NCBI RefSeq assembly: GCF_019635465.1
Contig: NZ_JAHBZK010000012.1
Coordinates: 62,001 to 126,000 of the forward strand
DNA: 64,000 nt
Origin: Hydrogenophaga sp.
Lineage (GTDB): Bacteria > Pseudomonadota > Gammaproteobacteria > Burkholderiales > Burkholderiaceae_C
Direction of reading: 5' to 3'
Shown: positions 6,947-15,333 of the stretch, piece by piece
How positions within the stretch are numbered: position 1 is the stretch's first letter
How the letters are laid out: each line of letters starts with the position of its first letter
Translations under genes and position numbers: made by a program
Notes under the pieces: generated by a model
The model's database searches: none
The model's input: only the letters and a program-made list of their open reading frames with translations
What the model was told of the DNA's origin: nothing

Positions 6947-9853
6947 TCACTGACAAGCTTCACAGCCCGGGTCATCGATGGCGCAGAACTTCACGTCAGT
7001 GGCGGGCTCGGCGTTCATCGCGGCATCGTTGGTCGATGCGTGAGCGGTCGAGGAATGATCGACCGACACCGCATTGAGCTGGCCGGTGCGTCCCGTGGAT
7101 TTCTCGACCTGCGTCGCCGAGGTGGTGCGCAGGTAATAGGTCGTCTTGAGGCCGCGCAGCCAGGCGAGCTTGTAGGTCTCGTCGAGCTTCTTGCCCGATG
7201 CACCCGCCATGTAGATGTTCAGACTTTGCGCCTGGTCGATCCACTTCTGGCGGCGCGCCGCGGCTTCGACCAGCCACACGGGTTCGACTTCGAAGGCCGT
7301 TGCATAGAGCGCCTTGACGTCCTGCGGCACACGATCGATCGGGCGCAGCGAACCGTCGAAGTGCTTGAGATCCATGACCATCACGTCGTCCCACAAGCCC
7401 AGGCGCTTGAGGTCTTTGACGAGGTAGCTGTTGATGACGGTGAACTCGCCGGACAGGTTCGACTTGACCGAGAGGTTGCCAAAGCAGGGTTCGATCGAGG
7501 CGTCGACGCCGATGATGTTGGAGATGGTGGCCGTGGGTGCGATCGCAACGCAGTTGGAGTTGCGCATGCCGTCCTGCGCGATCTTGTTGCGCAGCGCGTC
7601 CCAGTCGAGCGAGGCGGTGCGGTCCACATCGACGTAGCCGCCGCGCTGCTGGGCCAGCAGGTCGAGCGTGTCCGGCGGCAGCATGCCCTTGTCCCAGAGC
7701 GAGCCCTTGAAGCTGCTGTAGCGTCCGCGTTCACGGGAAAGCTCGGTCGATGCCCAATAGGCGTAGTAGCAGACGGCTTCCATCGAGCGGTCGGCAAAGT
7801 CGACGGCTTCGTTGGACGCGTAGGGGATGCGCAGCTCGTACAGCGCGTCCTGGAAGCCCATCACGCCCAGGCCCACCGGACGGTGGCGCAGGTTGGAGTC
7901 GCGGGCCTTCTTGACAGCGTAATAATTGATGTCGATCACGTTGTCGAGCATGCGCATCGCTGTCGAGATCGTCTTCTTGAGCTTGTCGTGGTCCAGCTCC
8001 TTGCCGTTGGGGCCGTCCTTGAGGTGGCGCAGCAGGTTGACCGAACCCAGGTTGCAGACAGCGGTTTCGGTGTCGCTGGTATTGAGCGTGATTTCGGTGC
8101 ACAGGTTGGAGCTGTGAACCACACCGGCGTGCTGTTGCGGGCTGCGCACGTTGCAGGCGTCCTTGAAGGTGATCCAGGGGTGGCCGGTTTCGAACAGCAT
8201 CGACAGCATCTTGCGCCACAGGTCGGTGGCGGGCACCTTCTTGTAGGGCTTGATTTCGCCACGGGCGGCCTTCTCTTCGTAGGCGGTGTAGGCCTGCTCG
8301 AAGTCGGTGCCGAACTTGTCGTGCAGATCGGGCACGTTGGACGGCGAGAACAGGCTCCATTCGCCTTTTTCGAGCACGCGCTTCATGAACAGATCCGGAA
8401 TCCAGTTCGCGGTGTTCATGTCGTGGGTGCGGCGGCGGTCATCGCCGGTGTTCTTGCGCAGTTCCAGGAATTCCTCGATGTCGAGGTGCCAGGACTCGAG
8501 GTAGGTGCAGACGGCGCCCTTGCGTTTGCCACCCTGGTTGACCGCCACGGCGGTGTCGTTGACGACCTTGAGGAAGGGCACCACGCCTTGCGACTCGCCG
8601 TTGGTGCCCTTGATGTGGCTGCCCAGGGCGCGCACACGGGTCCAGTCGTTGCCGAGGCCGCCAGCGAATTTGGACAGCAGCGCGTTTTCCTTGATGGACT
8701 CGTAGATGCCGTCGAGGTCGTCGGGCACGGTGGTCAGGTAGCAGCTGGACAGCTGCGAGCGCAGGGTGCCGCTGTTGAACAGCGTGGGGGTGCTGCTCAT
8801 GAAGTCGAAGGTGGACAGGATTTCGTAGAACTCGATGGCGCGGGCCTCGCGATCGATTTCGTTGAGGGACAGGCCCATGGCCACGCGCATGAAGAAGGCT
8901 TGCGGCAGTTCGATGCGGGTTTTGCGCACGTGCAGGAAATAGCGGTCGTACAGGGTCTGCAGGCCGAGGTAGTCGAATTGCAGGTCACGTTCGGGCTTCA
9001 GCGCTGCACCCAGGCGCGCCAGATCGAACTGCAGCATGTCAGGGTTGAGCAGGTCGGCGTCAACACCCTTCTTGATGTAGCCGGGGAAGTAGTCGGCGTA
9101 ACGCTGGGCCATCTGGGCCTGCGGCACTTCTTCGCCGAGGATTTCCTTGACGATGGTGTGCAGCAGCAGGCGGGCGGTGGCGTAGGTGTAGTCCGGATCC
9201 TTTTCGATCAGGGTACGCGCGGCAAGGATGGCCGCCTTGTAGACCTCTTCGATGGGCACGCCGTCGTAGAGGTTGCGCTTGGTTTCGGCAACGATCGGGT
9301 CCGCCTTCACGTCGGCCCCCAGGCCGTTGCAGGCGTCGCTGATCAAGCGCATCAGCGCCTCGACGTCGAGCGGGACGCGCTGGCCACGGTCCAGGACGTG
9401 GAGCACGGGTTCGCTGGGCTTGGCGGCAGCGGCCTGCGAAGCGCGCTCGGCAGCGCGGCGCTCGCGATAGAGCACATAGGCACGTGCTACCTCGTGGTGG
9501 CCACTGCGCATGAGGCCGAGTTCGGCCTGGTCCTGCACGTCTTCGATGTGGAAGGTGCCGCCGCCCGGGCGCGAGCGCATCAGGGCGCGGACCACGTTCT
9601 GCGTCAACTCGTCCACCGTTTCGCGAACGCTGGCCGATGCGGCACCCTGCGTGCCATGCACCGCCAGGAACGCCTTCATCATCGCCACCGCAATCTTGCT
9701 GGGCTCGAACGGCACCACCGCACCGTTGCGGCGAATGATCTGGTATTGCGCATACACCGACGCGCTGTGGCTGCTGCCGGCGTTGGACGTGGCGCTGGCG
9801 GCCACGCGGCTGGCGGTTGAGGTCGGGGTCTGGGGGGTGGTGGCGGTCAGCAT
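6947..9853 (-). CDS. nrdA: Class I ribonucleotide reductase, alpha (catalytic) subunit
   Basis: This is the catalytic subunit, 968 residues. An ATP-cone lies at the N-terminus (YQIIRRNGAVVPFEPSK) and a second ATP-cone-like segment follows at about residues 140-225 (RGQRVPLDVEALM). Such cones give allosteric activity control by ATP/dATP. The thiyl-radical and redox cysteines are placed by comparison with E. coli NrdA: C371 (SSCYL), C585 (SNLCTEI) and C600 (AVCNLG). The C-terminal thioredoxin-accessible pair is C964/C967 (GCEACQ). The ATG has an AGAGGA ribosome site. nrdB follows on the same strand. Two NrdR boxes overlap the promoter. Confidence 0.97.
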   Translation of the reverse strand: MLTATTPQTPTSTASRVAASATSNAGSSHSASVYAQYQIIRRNGAVVPFEPSKIAVAMMKAFLAVHGTQGAASASVRETVDELTQNVVRALMRSRPGGGTFHIEDVQDQAELGLMRSGHHEVARAYVLYRERRAAERASQAAAAKPSEPVLHVLDRGQRVPLDVEALMRLISDACNGLGADVKADPIVAETKRNLYDGVPIEEVYKAAILAARTLIEKDPDYTYATARLLLHTIVKEILGEEVPQAQMAQRYADYFPGYIKKGVDADLLNPDMLQFDLARLGAALKPERDLQFDYLGLQTLYDRYFLHVRKTRIELPQAFFMRVAMGLSLNEIDREARAIEFYEILSTFDFMSSTPTLFNSGTLRSQLSSCYLTTVPDDLDGIYESIKENALLSKFAGGLGNDWTRVRALGSHIKGTNGESQGVVPFLKVVNDTAVAVNQGGKRKGAVCTYLESWHLDIEEFLELRKNTGDDRRRTHDMNTANWIPDLFMKRVLEKGEWSLFSPSNVPDLHDKFGTDFEQAYTAYEEKAARGEIKPYKKVPATDLWRKMLSMLFETGHPWITFKDACNVRSPQQHAGVVHSSNLCTEITLNTSDTETAVCNLGSVNLLRHLKDGPNGKELDHDKLKKTISTAMRMLDNVIDINYYAVKKARDSNLRHRPVGLGVMGFQDALYELRIPYASNEAVDFADRSMEAVCYYAYWASTELSRERGRYSSFKGSLWDKGMLPPDTLDLLAQQRGGYVDVDRTASLDWDALRNKIAQDGMRNSNCVAIAPTATISNIIGVDASIEPCFGNLSVKSNLSGEFTVINSYLVKDLKRLGLWDDVMVMDLKHFDGSLRPIDRVPQDVKALYATAFEVEPVWLVEAAARRQKWIDQAQSLNIYMAGASGKKLDETYKLAWLRGLKTTYYLRTTSATQVEKSTGRTGQLNAVSVDHSSTAHASTNDAAMNAEPATDVKFCAIDDPGCEACQ

Positions 9854-9966
9854 GGTTCCTCTTGCGGTCCGGTCTGGCTTGTTATGGGCAGTGAAATCGG
9901 TGTCGTTGGCGCCGGCATGCAGACTTGCGACTTACTGCATGGGGTTTGTTGATCACCGCTGGGCGC

Positions 9967-9982
9967 ACACTATATCTGGTGT
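9967..9982 (-). promoter_or_regulatory. NrdR box 1 (overlaps the nrdA -10)
   Basis: ACACTATATCTGGTGT matches the established NrdR consensus ACACWATATNTWGTGT at all but one position. It covers the -10 element of the nrdA promoter. NrdR is the dATP/ATP-sensing repressor of ribonucleotide reductase genes. nrdR itself is not in this window. Confidence 0.85.
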
Positions 9983-9997
9983 CCATAGGGGGTACAA
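9969..9997 (-). promoter_or_regulatory. Sigma-70 promoter of nrdA
   Basis: On the minus strand, TTGTAC (9992-9997) and TATAGT (9969-9974) are separated by exactly 17 bases. They lie about 115 bases upstream of the nrdA ATG. The position relative to both NrdR boxes supports it. Confidence 0.75.
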
Positions 9998-9998
9998 G

Positions 9999-10014
9999 GC
10001 GCTACCCCTAGTGT
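9999..10014 (-). promoter_or_regulatory. NrdR box 2 (just upstream of the nrdA -35)
   Basis: GCGCTACCCCTAGTGT is a weaker box with one perfect half (CTAGTGT). It begins 32 bases from box 1, three helical turns, the usual spacing of paired NrdR sites. Confidence 0.75.
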
Positions 10015-10194
10015 TTTTACGCGTGATGCCCACCGATCGTCGGCAGCGGCTTTTGTCGTCGCGCTCTTCAGTGTGCGCAGGGTTCGCGCGTGGCGCGCGA
10101 TGCACTTGCAGGAGGCAGCATTGGCGGGCGTTGCAAGGCGATTTGCTGCTGCAGGCCGCATCGCAGTTGGGATGCAGCGCTGACTGGGCAGGCA

Positions 10195-10794
10195 TCAATC
10201 CGCAGATGTGGCGGACTGCGCGTTTGTCGTCTCGGGAAAACAATGGCGCGACCAACCGAGCGCGCGGCGCAGTCGAGGCCAGTCGAAACCTGACCCAGGG
10301 TCTTGTTTGCGCCCGGGTGCAACGTGCTCGTGACCAACGATCTGCGCAACCGGGTGCTGCGAGCACAGGGCGGCGCACAGGGCTGCGATCGCGTCGTACT
10401 GGGCCGACTCGAAGAGCTCGCCCTCAAGGCCCTCGAGCTCGATACCAACGGAGAAATCGTTGCAGTTGCCTCGACCGCGCCAGCTCGATTGCCCGGCGTG
10501 CCACGCGCGGTCCAGCACAGACACGAATTGCACCGTTTCACCGTTGCGTCGGATGAAAAAGTGCGAGGACACCTCGATCCCGCGAATGCGATCGAAGTAG
10601 GGGTGCGCGTCCCAGTCGAGTCGGTTGGTGAACAGCTGTTCCACCTGCGGGCCGCCATAGACGCCGGGTGGCAGGCTGATCGAATGCACGACCACGGTGT
10701 CGATGGCCATGTGGGCGGGGCGCGGTCCGTGGTTGGGTGATGTCACCTGGCGGGCGCGGGCCCACCATCCCGAATTCCAGGGAAGCTCAGGCAT
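10195..10794 (-). CDS. ampD: 1,6-anhydro-N-acetylmuramyl-L-alanine amidase
   Basis: This is a cytoplasmic zinc amidase of murein recycling that cleaves the peptide from anhydro-muropeptides. In beta-lactamase-inducible species it sets AmpR inducer levels. Motifs of the amidase_2/AmpD family are visible: VVHSISLPPG with the first zinc His, FSVGIELEG with the Glu, and IVGHEHVAPGRKQDPG with the second His and the Asp ligand. I use the ATG at 10794; a GTG six bases upstream is equally possible. It overlaps the end of pilR by 8 bases. Confidence 0.94.
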   Translation of the reverse strand: MPELPWNSGWWARARQVTSPNHGPRPAHMAIDTVVVHSISLPPGVYGGPQVEQLFTNRLDWDAHPYFDRIRGIEVSSHFFIRRNGETVQFVSVLDRAWHAGQSSWRGRGNCNDFSVGIELEGLEGELFESAQYDAIAALCAALCSQHPVAQIVGHEHVAPGRKQDPGSGFDWPRLRRALGWSRHCFPETTNAQSATSAD

Positions 10795-12310
10795 CGCCAC
10801 CGTCGGCGTCGTTGCCTTGGGCGCCGGGCAGCGAAATGCCCAGGCGCTGGATGCGGTAGCGGATCTGGCGCAAGTTCAGGCCCAGGCGCGCCGCCGCGGC
10901 GGTGCGGTTGTAGCCGCTCTCCTGAAGGGCCTTGATCAACACCTGCCGCTCCTGCTCGTCGAGGAAGCTTTGCAGGTCAGTGGGCAGCTCTGCCTCCGCA
11001 TCATCGGACGGGTCACTGGGGGCCCCTTCGTCGTCGGCGTGCGCTGACCTGTCGGGCAGGGTGTCCTGCAGCGTATCGGGCATCGTGTCGCCGCTTTCGC
11101 TGAAATCTTCGGGTCGGAGTTCATCCCCGGCGGAGAGCGCCAGCGCACGCTGCAGCAGGTTTTCGAGCTCTCGCACGTTGCCCGGCAGTTCGCGCGACTG
11201 CAACCAGTGCAGCGCGGCGTCGCTCAGGTGCGGCATCGGCTGCCCCGATTCGTCGCACAGGCGCTGCAGCAGGGCATGCGCGAGGACGGGCAGGTCTTCG
11301 GGCCGATCGCGCAGGGCCGGCGTACGCAAGCCGATGACGTTGAGTCGGTAGAACAGATCCTGGCGAAACTCGCCCGACTGCACCAGGGCAGGCAGATCGC
11401 GGTGCGTGGCGGACACCAGCCGCACATCCACGGCTTCCTCTTGCACGGCACCCAGTGCGCGCACCCGGCGCTCCTGAATGACGCGCAGCAACTTGGCCTG
11501 CATCGACACTGGCAGGTCGCCAATCTCGTCGAGAAAGAGCGTGCCACCGTTGGCGGCCTGGAAATAGCCTTCACGGTCGGCGGCCGCGCCGGTGTATGCG
11601 CCTTTGCGTGCGCCGAAGAATTCCGCTTCGATGAGGTTCTCTGGAATTGCGCCGCAATTGACCGCCACGAATGGGCCATTGGCGCGGTGACTGCACTCGT
11701 GCACCGCACGTGCGACCAGTTCCTTGCCGGTGCCCGACTCACCCAGGATCAGCACCGGTGCCATGCTGGTGGCCACCTTCTCGATGCGTGCCTTGATCTG
11801 CTGCACGCTGGGCGAATGGCCGACGATGCGCTCAAGGGCGCGTTGGCCAGACGGCGGCGGAGGCGCGGCGCGGATGGGGCCGTTGGCAGGTGCTGCGCGT
11901 TCGTCAGAGGACGCGGCCGCCAGTGGGGCCCGTTGCGAGCGCAGCGCGGCACTCACGGCGCCACGCAACTGGCGCAGATCGACGGGTTTGGTGAGGTAAT
12001 CGAACGCCCCCGCCTTGAGCGACTCGACCGCGTTCTCGGCCGAACCGTGCGCGGTGATCACGATGCAGCGTTCGCTGCGCTGGCGGTCGGCCACCTCGCG
12101 CAAGAGTTCCAGCCCCAGCCCATCGGGCAGCTGCATGTCCGAGATCAGCACGTCAAAGCGGTGATGGGCGAGGCAGTCGCGGGCCTGGTGCAGGTCGGGC
12201 GCGGTGGTGACAGCATGACCCTCGCGCAGCAGGGTCAGCTCGTACAGCGTGCGAAGGTCGGGCTCGTCGTCGACCACCAGAATGGATGCGCTGGGCGATG
12301 CCGTGGCCAT
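10787..12310 (-). CDS. pilR: Sigma-54-dependent response regulator of type IV pilin expression
   Basis: The NtrC-type architecture is receiver (phospho-acceptor D58 in LISDMQLPDG), AAA+ sigma-54 interaction domain (GESGTGKE Walker A; sigma-54 loop GAYTGA) and a Fis-like helix-turn-helix (YNRTAAAARLGLNLRQIRYR). The gene lies 6 bases downstream of a six-membrane-segment histidine kinase of PilS type and just before ampD. This is why I call it PilR rather than NtrC. It is expected to activate pilA and other sigma-54 promoters, none of which lie nearby. Confidence 0.9.
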   Translation of the reverse strand: MATASPSASILVVDDEPDLRTLYELTLLREGHAVTTAPDLHQARDCLAHHRFDVLISDMQLPDGLGLELLREVADRQRSERCIVITAHGSAENAVESLKAGAFDYLTKPVDLRQLRGAVSAALRSQRAPLAAASSDERAAPANGPIRAAPPPPSGQRALERIVGHSPSVQQIKARIEKVATSMAPVLILGESGTGKELVARAVHECSHRANGPFVAVNCGAIPENLIEAEFFGARKGAYTGAAADREGYFQAANGGTLFLDEIGDLPVSMQAKLLRVIQERRVRALGAVQEEAVDVRLVSATHRDLPALVQSGEFRQDLFYRLNVIGLRTPALRDRPEDLPVLAHALLQRLCDESGQPMPHLSDAALHWLQSRELPGNVRELENLLQRALALSAGDELRPEDFSESGDTMPDTLQDTLPDRSAHADDEGAPSDPSDDAEAELPTDLQSFLDEQERQVLIKALQESGYNRTAAAARLGLNLRQIRYRIQRLGISLPGAQGNDADGGDA

Positions 12311-12316
12311 GGCGGG

Positions 12317-14122
12317 TCAGTGCTTGCCCAGCGGCGAACGACCGGAGCGCAAAGGGTCGACGATGGTGCGCTCGATGTCCTGTGGCGACATGGAGTACGG
12401 CAGGCTATGCTGGCCGCCGTCGCGCACAGGTGCGCCGCTGCCGCGCACCGCCGGCATCAGCACGTAGAACTCGTTGCCTTCGAGCTGATCCAGGCGGGAG
12501 CGTTGGTAGGCGATCTGTGCGCCATAGCGCTCGCACAGCTCGCGGCAGATGTACAGCCCCAGTCCGCTGGAGCGGCTCTCTGACGAAAAGAACGGCTCGA
12601 ACAGGTGCTTGACCACGGTGGCCTCCAGCGGGCCGCCGTCGCTCCAGACCGAGATGCGCAAATGCTCCTGGCCGCTGGCCTGCGTGATGACGCGAATGGA
12701 AGCTGCCTTGCCGCTGGCATGGCGCAAGGCGTTGTCCAGCAGGTTGACCAACAGACGCCGCAGATGTTCGGGGTCGAAGCGCACGCTGGCCTGGGACGAA
12801 TGCAGGTGCACGCCCAGTGCCTTGGTGACCTGGTTCTGCCGTGCCCATTCGCCGGTGACCTGGCGGACCGCCACGTCCAGGGGCAGCGCAGGCACCTGTC
12901 CATCGGCCCGGCTGGGTTGGGGCCGGGCAATGTTGAGGATGTCGTCGACGATGCGTGAGAGGCGCTGCGCGTTTTGATCGATCATGCGCGTCAGCCGCTT
13001 TTGTTCCGGCGTCTTGGCGTCTTCGTCGAGCAAGGCGTTGGCCTGGGTGATGGCCGACAGCGGATTGCGGATCTCGTGGGCCACCGCGGCCGACATGCGG
13101 CCCATCGACGCCAGCTTTTCGGTGCGCACCCGCGCCTCCACTTCGCGCAGGTCTTCGAGGAACAACACACACAGCGAACCGCGTTCACCGATCACGGGTG
13201 TGAGCTGGGTGCGTGCGTGCAGGCGCTGCGCAGGGCGGTCGCCATGCTCGATGGTGGTCTCGGTCTCCAGGGCCGCATCGATGGCGAAGCTCTCTTGCAC
13301 CAGCGACGCCAGGTGCGACCAGCTCGGGCGCGCCGACAGCAGCAGCTTGGCCCCGGCCGGAAATGCCTCGCCCATGAGCATGTTGCGCGCAGCCGGATTG
13401 GCGTTGCGCACCACCCCATGGGCGTCGATCACCAGCACGCCCACTTCCAGGCTTTCAATCACCACCTCATTGACGGCTGCCTGTGCGCGCGCCGCCGCCT
13501 GACTGCTGGCCGATACGGCCTCTTCCCGTGCCAGGCGAATGGCCAACTGGTGTGCCAGCACCGCGACGAGAAAGAAACCGGTTCCGGCCAGGCCGGCCTG
13601 CAGGAAACGCGCGCTGTCGATCTGGCCCAGCGCGGGCGAAGACAGCCAGGCGTCGCCCAGCAGCAGCAGCGTCACCAGCGCCGCGCTGCCCAGCCCGATG
13701 ACCAGCTGGCCAAGAATGGCGCCCAGCAAGACGGGCAGGGCGAACAGCGGCGTGAAGTTGATGCCGCTGCTGTCGAAATGCTGGAGCGCGGCGACCACCG
13801 CCACGTCGACACCGATGGTGATGATCCACTGCACCGTGGGCGCACGGGTGTGCTCGGCCGGGTGCCACAGCAGCAGCACCACCACGGTGGCCAGCAGATA
13901 GCCCGAGGCCAGGGCGGTCATGGGCAGCGAGCCGTTGCCCGTGGCCAGCAGCAGGAACAGGTGCAGGCCCAGCACCACCACCGCGACGAAGACGCGAGCC
14001 TGCATGAAGGCGCGCCACAGGCGCATGAACGCCTTCTTCCGTTGCTCGCGTGAGCGGCTGCCCGGCGTCTCGAACGCCGAGTACCACGAGGGAGCGAATT
14101 GCGAGCTGTCTTCGTGCGCCAT
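12317..14122 (-). CDS. pilS: Sensor histidine kinase controlling type IV pili
   Basis: The 601 residues begin with a hydrophobic N-terminal region of about six membrane segments (residues 35-200). A PAS-like segment follows (VLVIDAHGVVRNANPAARNML). The dimerisation domain carries the phospho-histidine H349 in AVAHEIRNPLSA, and the ATPase domain has the G-box SSGLGLYICRELCE. It signals to the adjacent PilR. In characterised systems PilS senses pilin in the membrane (family knowledge). Confidence 0.9.
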   Translation of the reverse strand: MAHEDSSQFAPSWYSAFETPGSRSREQRKKAFMRLWRAFMQARVFVAVVVLGLHLFLLLATGNGSLPMTALASGYLLATVVVLLLWHPAEHTRAPTVQWIITIGVDVAVVAALQHFDSSGINFTPLFALPVLLGAILGQLVIGLGSAALVTLLLLGDAWLSSPALGQIDSARFLQAGLAGTGFFLVAVLAHQLAIRLAREEAVSASSQAAARAQAAVNEVVIESLEVGVLVIDAHGVVRNANPAARNMLMGEAFPAGAKLLLSARPSWSHLASLVQESFAIDAALETETTIEHGDRPAQRLHARTQLTPVIGERGSLCVLFLEDLREVEARVRTEKLASMGRMSAAVAHEIRNPLSAITQANALLDEDAKTPEQKRLTRMIDQNAQRLSRIVDDILNIARPQPSRADGQVPALPLDVAVRQVTGEWARQNQVTKALGVHLHSSQASVRFDPEHLRRLLVNLLDNALRHASGKAASIRVITQASGQEHLRISVWSDGGPLEATVVKHLFEPFFSSESRSSGLGLYICRELCERYGAQIAYQRSRLDQLEGNEFYVLMPAVRGSGAPVRDGGQHSLPYSMSPQDIERTIVDPLRSGRSPLGKH

Positions 14123-14130
14123 GGGTAGCG

Positions 14131-14373
14131 TCAGGCCGGTGGCCCCTCGATGCGTTGACGATGCTCTTGGCTGCAGTACACGCCTTCCCGGCCCTGGACG
14201 GCTTCGGTGTGCGGCATGTGGGTGCCACAGACGCGGCAGGCGACCATGGTCACCGGCGCCGCCACCGCCCGCCGCGCCTTGGGCGCTGCACGAGCGGCCA
14301 TTTCTTCGCGGCGGTTGTTGCGCCAGATCCAGTACGCCACCATGACGACGGCGAACACAAGCAGGTATTTCAT
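14131..14373 (-). CDS. Small membrane-anchored PP0621-type protein
   Basis: An 80-residue protein of unknown function. An N-terminal membrane helix (KYLLVFAVVMVAYWIWR) is followed by a basic linker and a small cysteine-containing domain (CRVCGTHMPHTEA ... YCSQEH) that could bind a metal. The ATG at 14373 has a GAGGA ribosome site. It sits 10 bases after the CcsA-like gene and 8 bases before pilS, so it belongs to the same operon. Confidence 0.8.
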   Translation of the reverse strand: MKYLLVFAVVMVAYWIWRNNRREEMAARAAPKARRAVAAPVTMVACRVCGTHMPHTEAVQGREGVYCSQEHRQRIEGPPA

Positions 14374-14383
14374 CGGTGCGTCC

Positions 14384-15184
14384 TCAGGGGCGGTGCAGCA
14401 GCACTTCCAGCACGAAGCGCGAGCCCACATAGCTCAGCAACAACAGACCAGCACCCACATACAGCGTGCGCACGGCGGTGCGTCCACGCCACCCCAGTTG
14501 CCAACGCCCCCACAGCAGCACCGCAAGGGTCAGCCAGGAAAGCACCGAAAACACGGTCTTGTGGTTCCACACCATGCGCTGGTTGAGCAGTTCGGAGAAG
14601 TACCAGCCGGCTGCCAGCGTGAGCGTGAGCAGCACAAAGCCCGCCGCCAGGAAGCGAAACGTCAGGCGCTCCAGGGTCAGCAGGGGCATGGCGGTGTCGT
14701 GGGTGGTGCCGTGCCGCATGGCCTGCTCGGCACGCTGCATCAGGAAGCCGTGGACGACGGCGGCGCCGATCAACCCGTAGGCAGCGATGCCCAATGCCCA
14801 GTGCAGCGGCATCCAAGCTGAGGGCAGTGCCGGGTGGTGAGCACCGGGGAACAGCAGCGCAATCACCATCACCGCCGCGCCCAGCACAGCCAGCACCCCG
14901 CGCGCGCGCAGCTGGGGGTACAGCCGGCTTTCAATCAAATAGATGGTGAGTACCAGCCACACCGTCACCGACAGCGCCGGCCCAAAGCCGAAACGGACCG
15001 GGTCGACGGTCAGCCCGGCCAGCAAAGCCAGCAGGTGCAGCCCCCAGGTGATGGCGAGCAGGCCGCGCGCGCGCATCTGGCTCAGGCGGGGATGCATCCA
15101 CGCCACCAGGGCATAGGCCAATGCGGTGATCGCCGACAGCACGGTCGCCGGCAGGTTCAGGGCCAGTTGGGGCAGCAGGTTCAT
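14384..15184 (-). CDS. CcsA/YpjD-family cytochrome c assembly-like membrane protein
   Basis: A 266-residue polytopic protein with about eight hydrophobic helices and the family pattern PLHWALGIAAYGLIGAAVVHGF in the first half and FSVLSWLTLAVLLWGRW near the end. Relatives are annotated as inner membrane protein YpjD or cytochrome c biogenesis protein CcsA. A role in haem handling is a family inference and is not proven for this branch. I chose the ATG at 15184 because membrane character starts there. It is divergent from ffh. Confidence 0.85.
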   Translation of the reverse strand: MNLLPQLALNLPATVLSAITALAYALVAWMHPRLSQMRARGLLAITWGLHLLALLAGLTVDPVRFGFGPALSVTVWLVLTIYLIESRLYPQLRARGVLAVLGAAVMVIALLFPGAHHPALPSAWMPLHWALGIAAYGLIGAAVVHGFLMQRAEQAMRHGTTHDTAMPLLTLERLTFRFLAAGFVLLTLTLAAGWYFSELLNQRMVWNHKTVFSVLSWLTLAVLLWGRWQLGWRGRTAVRTLYVGAGLLLLSYVGSRFVLEVLLHRP

Positions 15185-15207
15185 GACCGCAGGCGTGGGC
15201 GGGGCAC

Positions 15208-15213
15208 TAAAAT
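15208..15213 (+). promoter_or_regulatory. -10 element candidate for ffh
   Basis: A TAAAAT hexamer lies about 120 bases upstream of ffh in the divergent ffh/ccsA-like interval. No convincing -35 is seen, so this is tentative. Confidence 0.3.
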
Positions 15214-15333
15214 CACCCGCACATCTTAACGGCGGCCCCGGCCGCGACGCCCCGCTCAAGCGGGGTCGATGCGCGGTCTGTGTGGGCGAACCCACAGCCG
15301 CCTGCCCACCCCACCGAACGACGAACCCCATCC

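Larger units (their letters stand above)
9854..10194. other. Gene-free 341-base interval between nrdA and ampD
   Basis: It holds the nrdA leader (9854 to about 9961), the nrdA promoter and two NrdR boxes (9967-10014). I see no gene, no terminator with a T-run and no RNA gene in 10015-10194. Confidence 0.7.

Noticed and set aside
6719-9820. A 1033-codon open frame on the plus strand opposite nrdA/nrdB
   Set aside because: It is the antisense shadow of nrdA in high-G+C DNA. The product is His/Val/Gly-biased without domains, while nrdA on the other strand has all catalytic residues.
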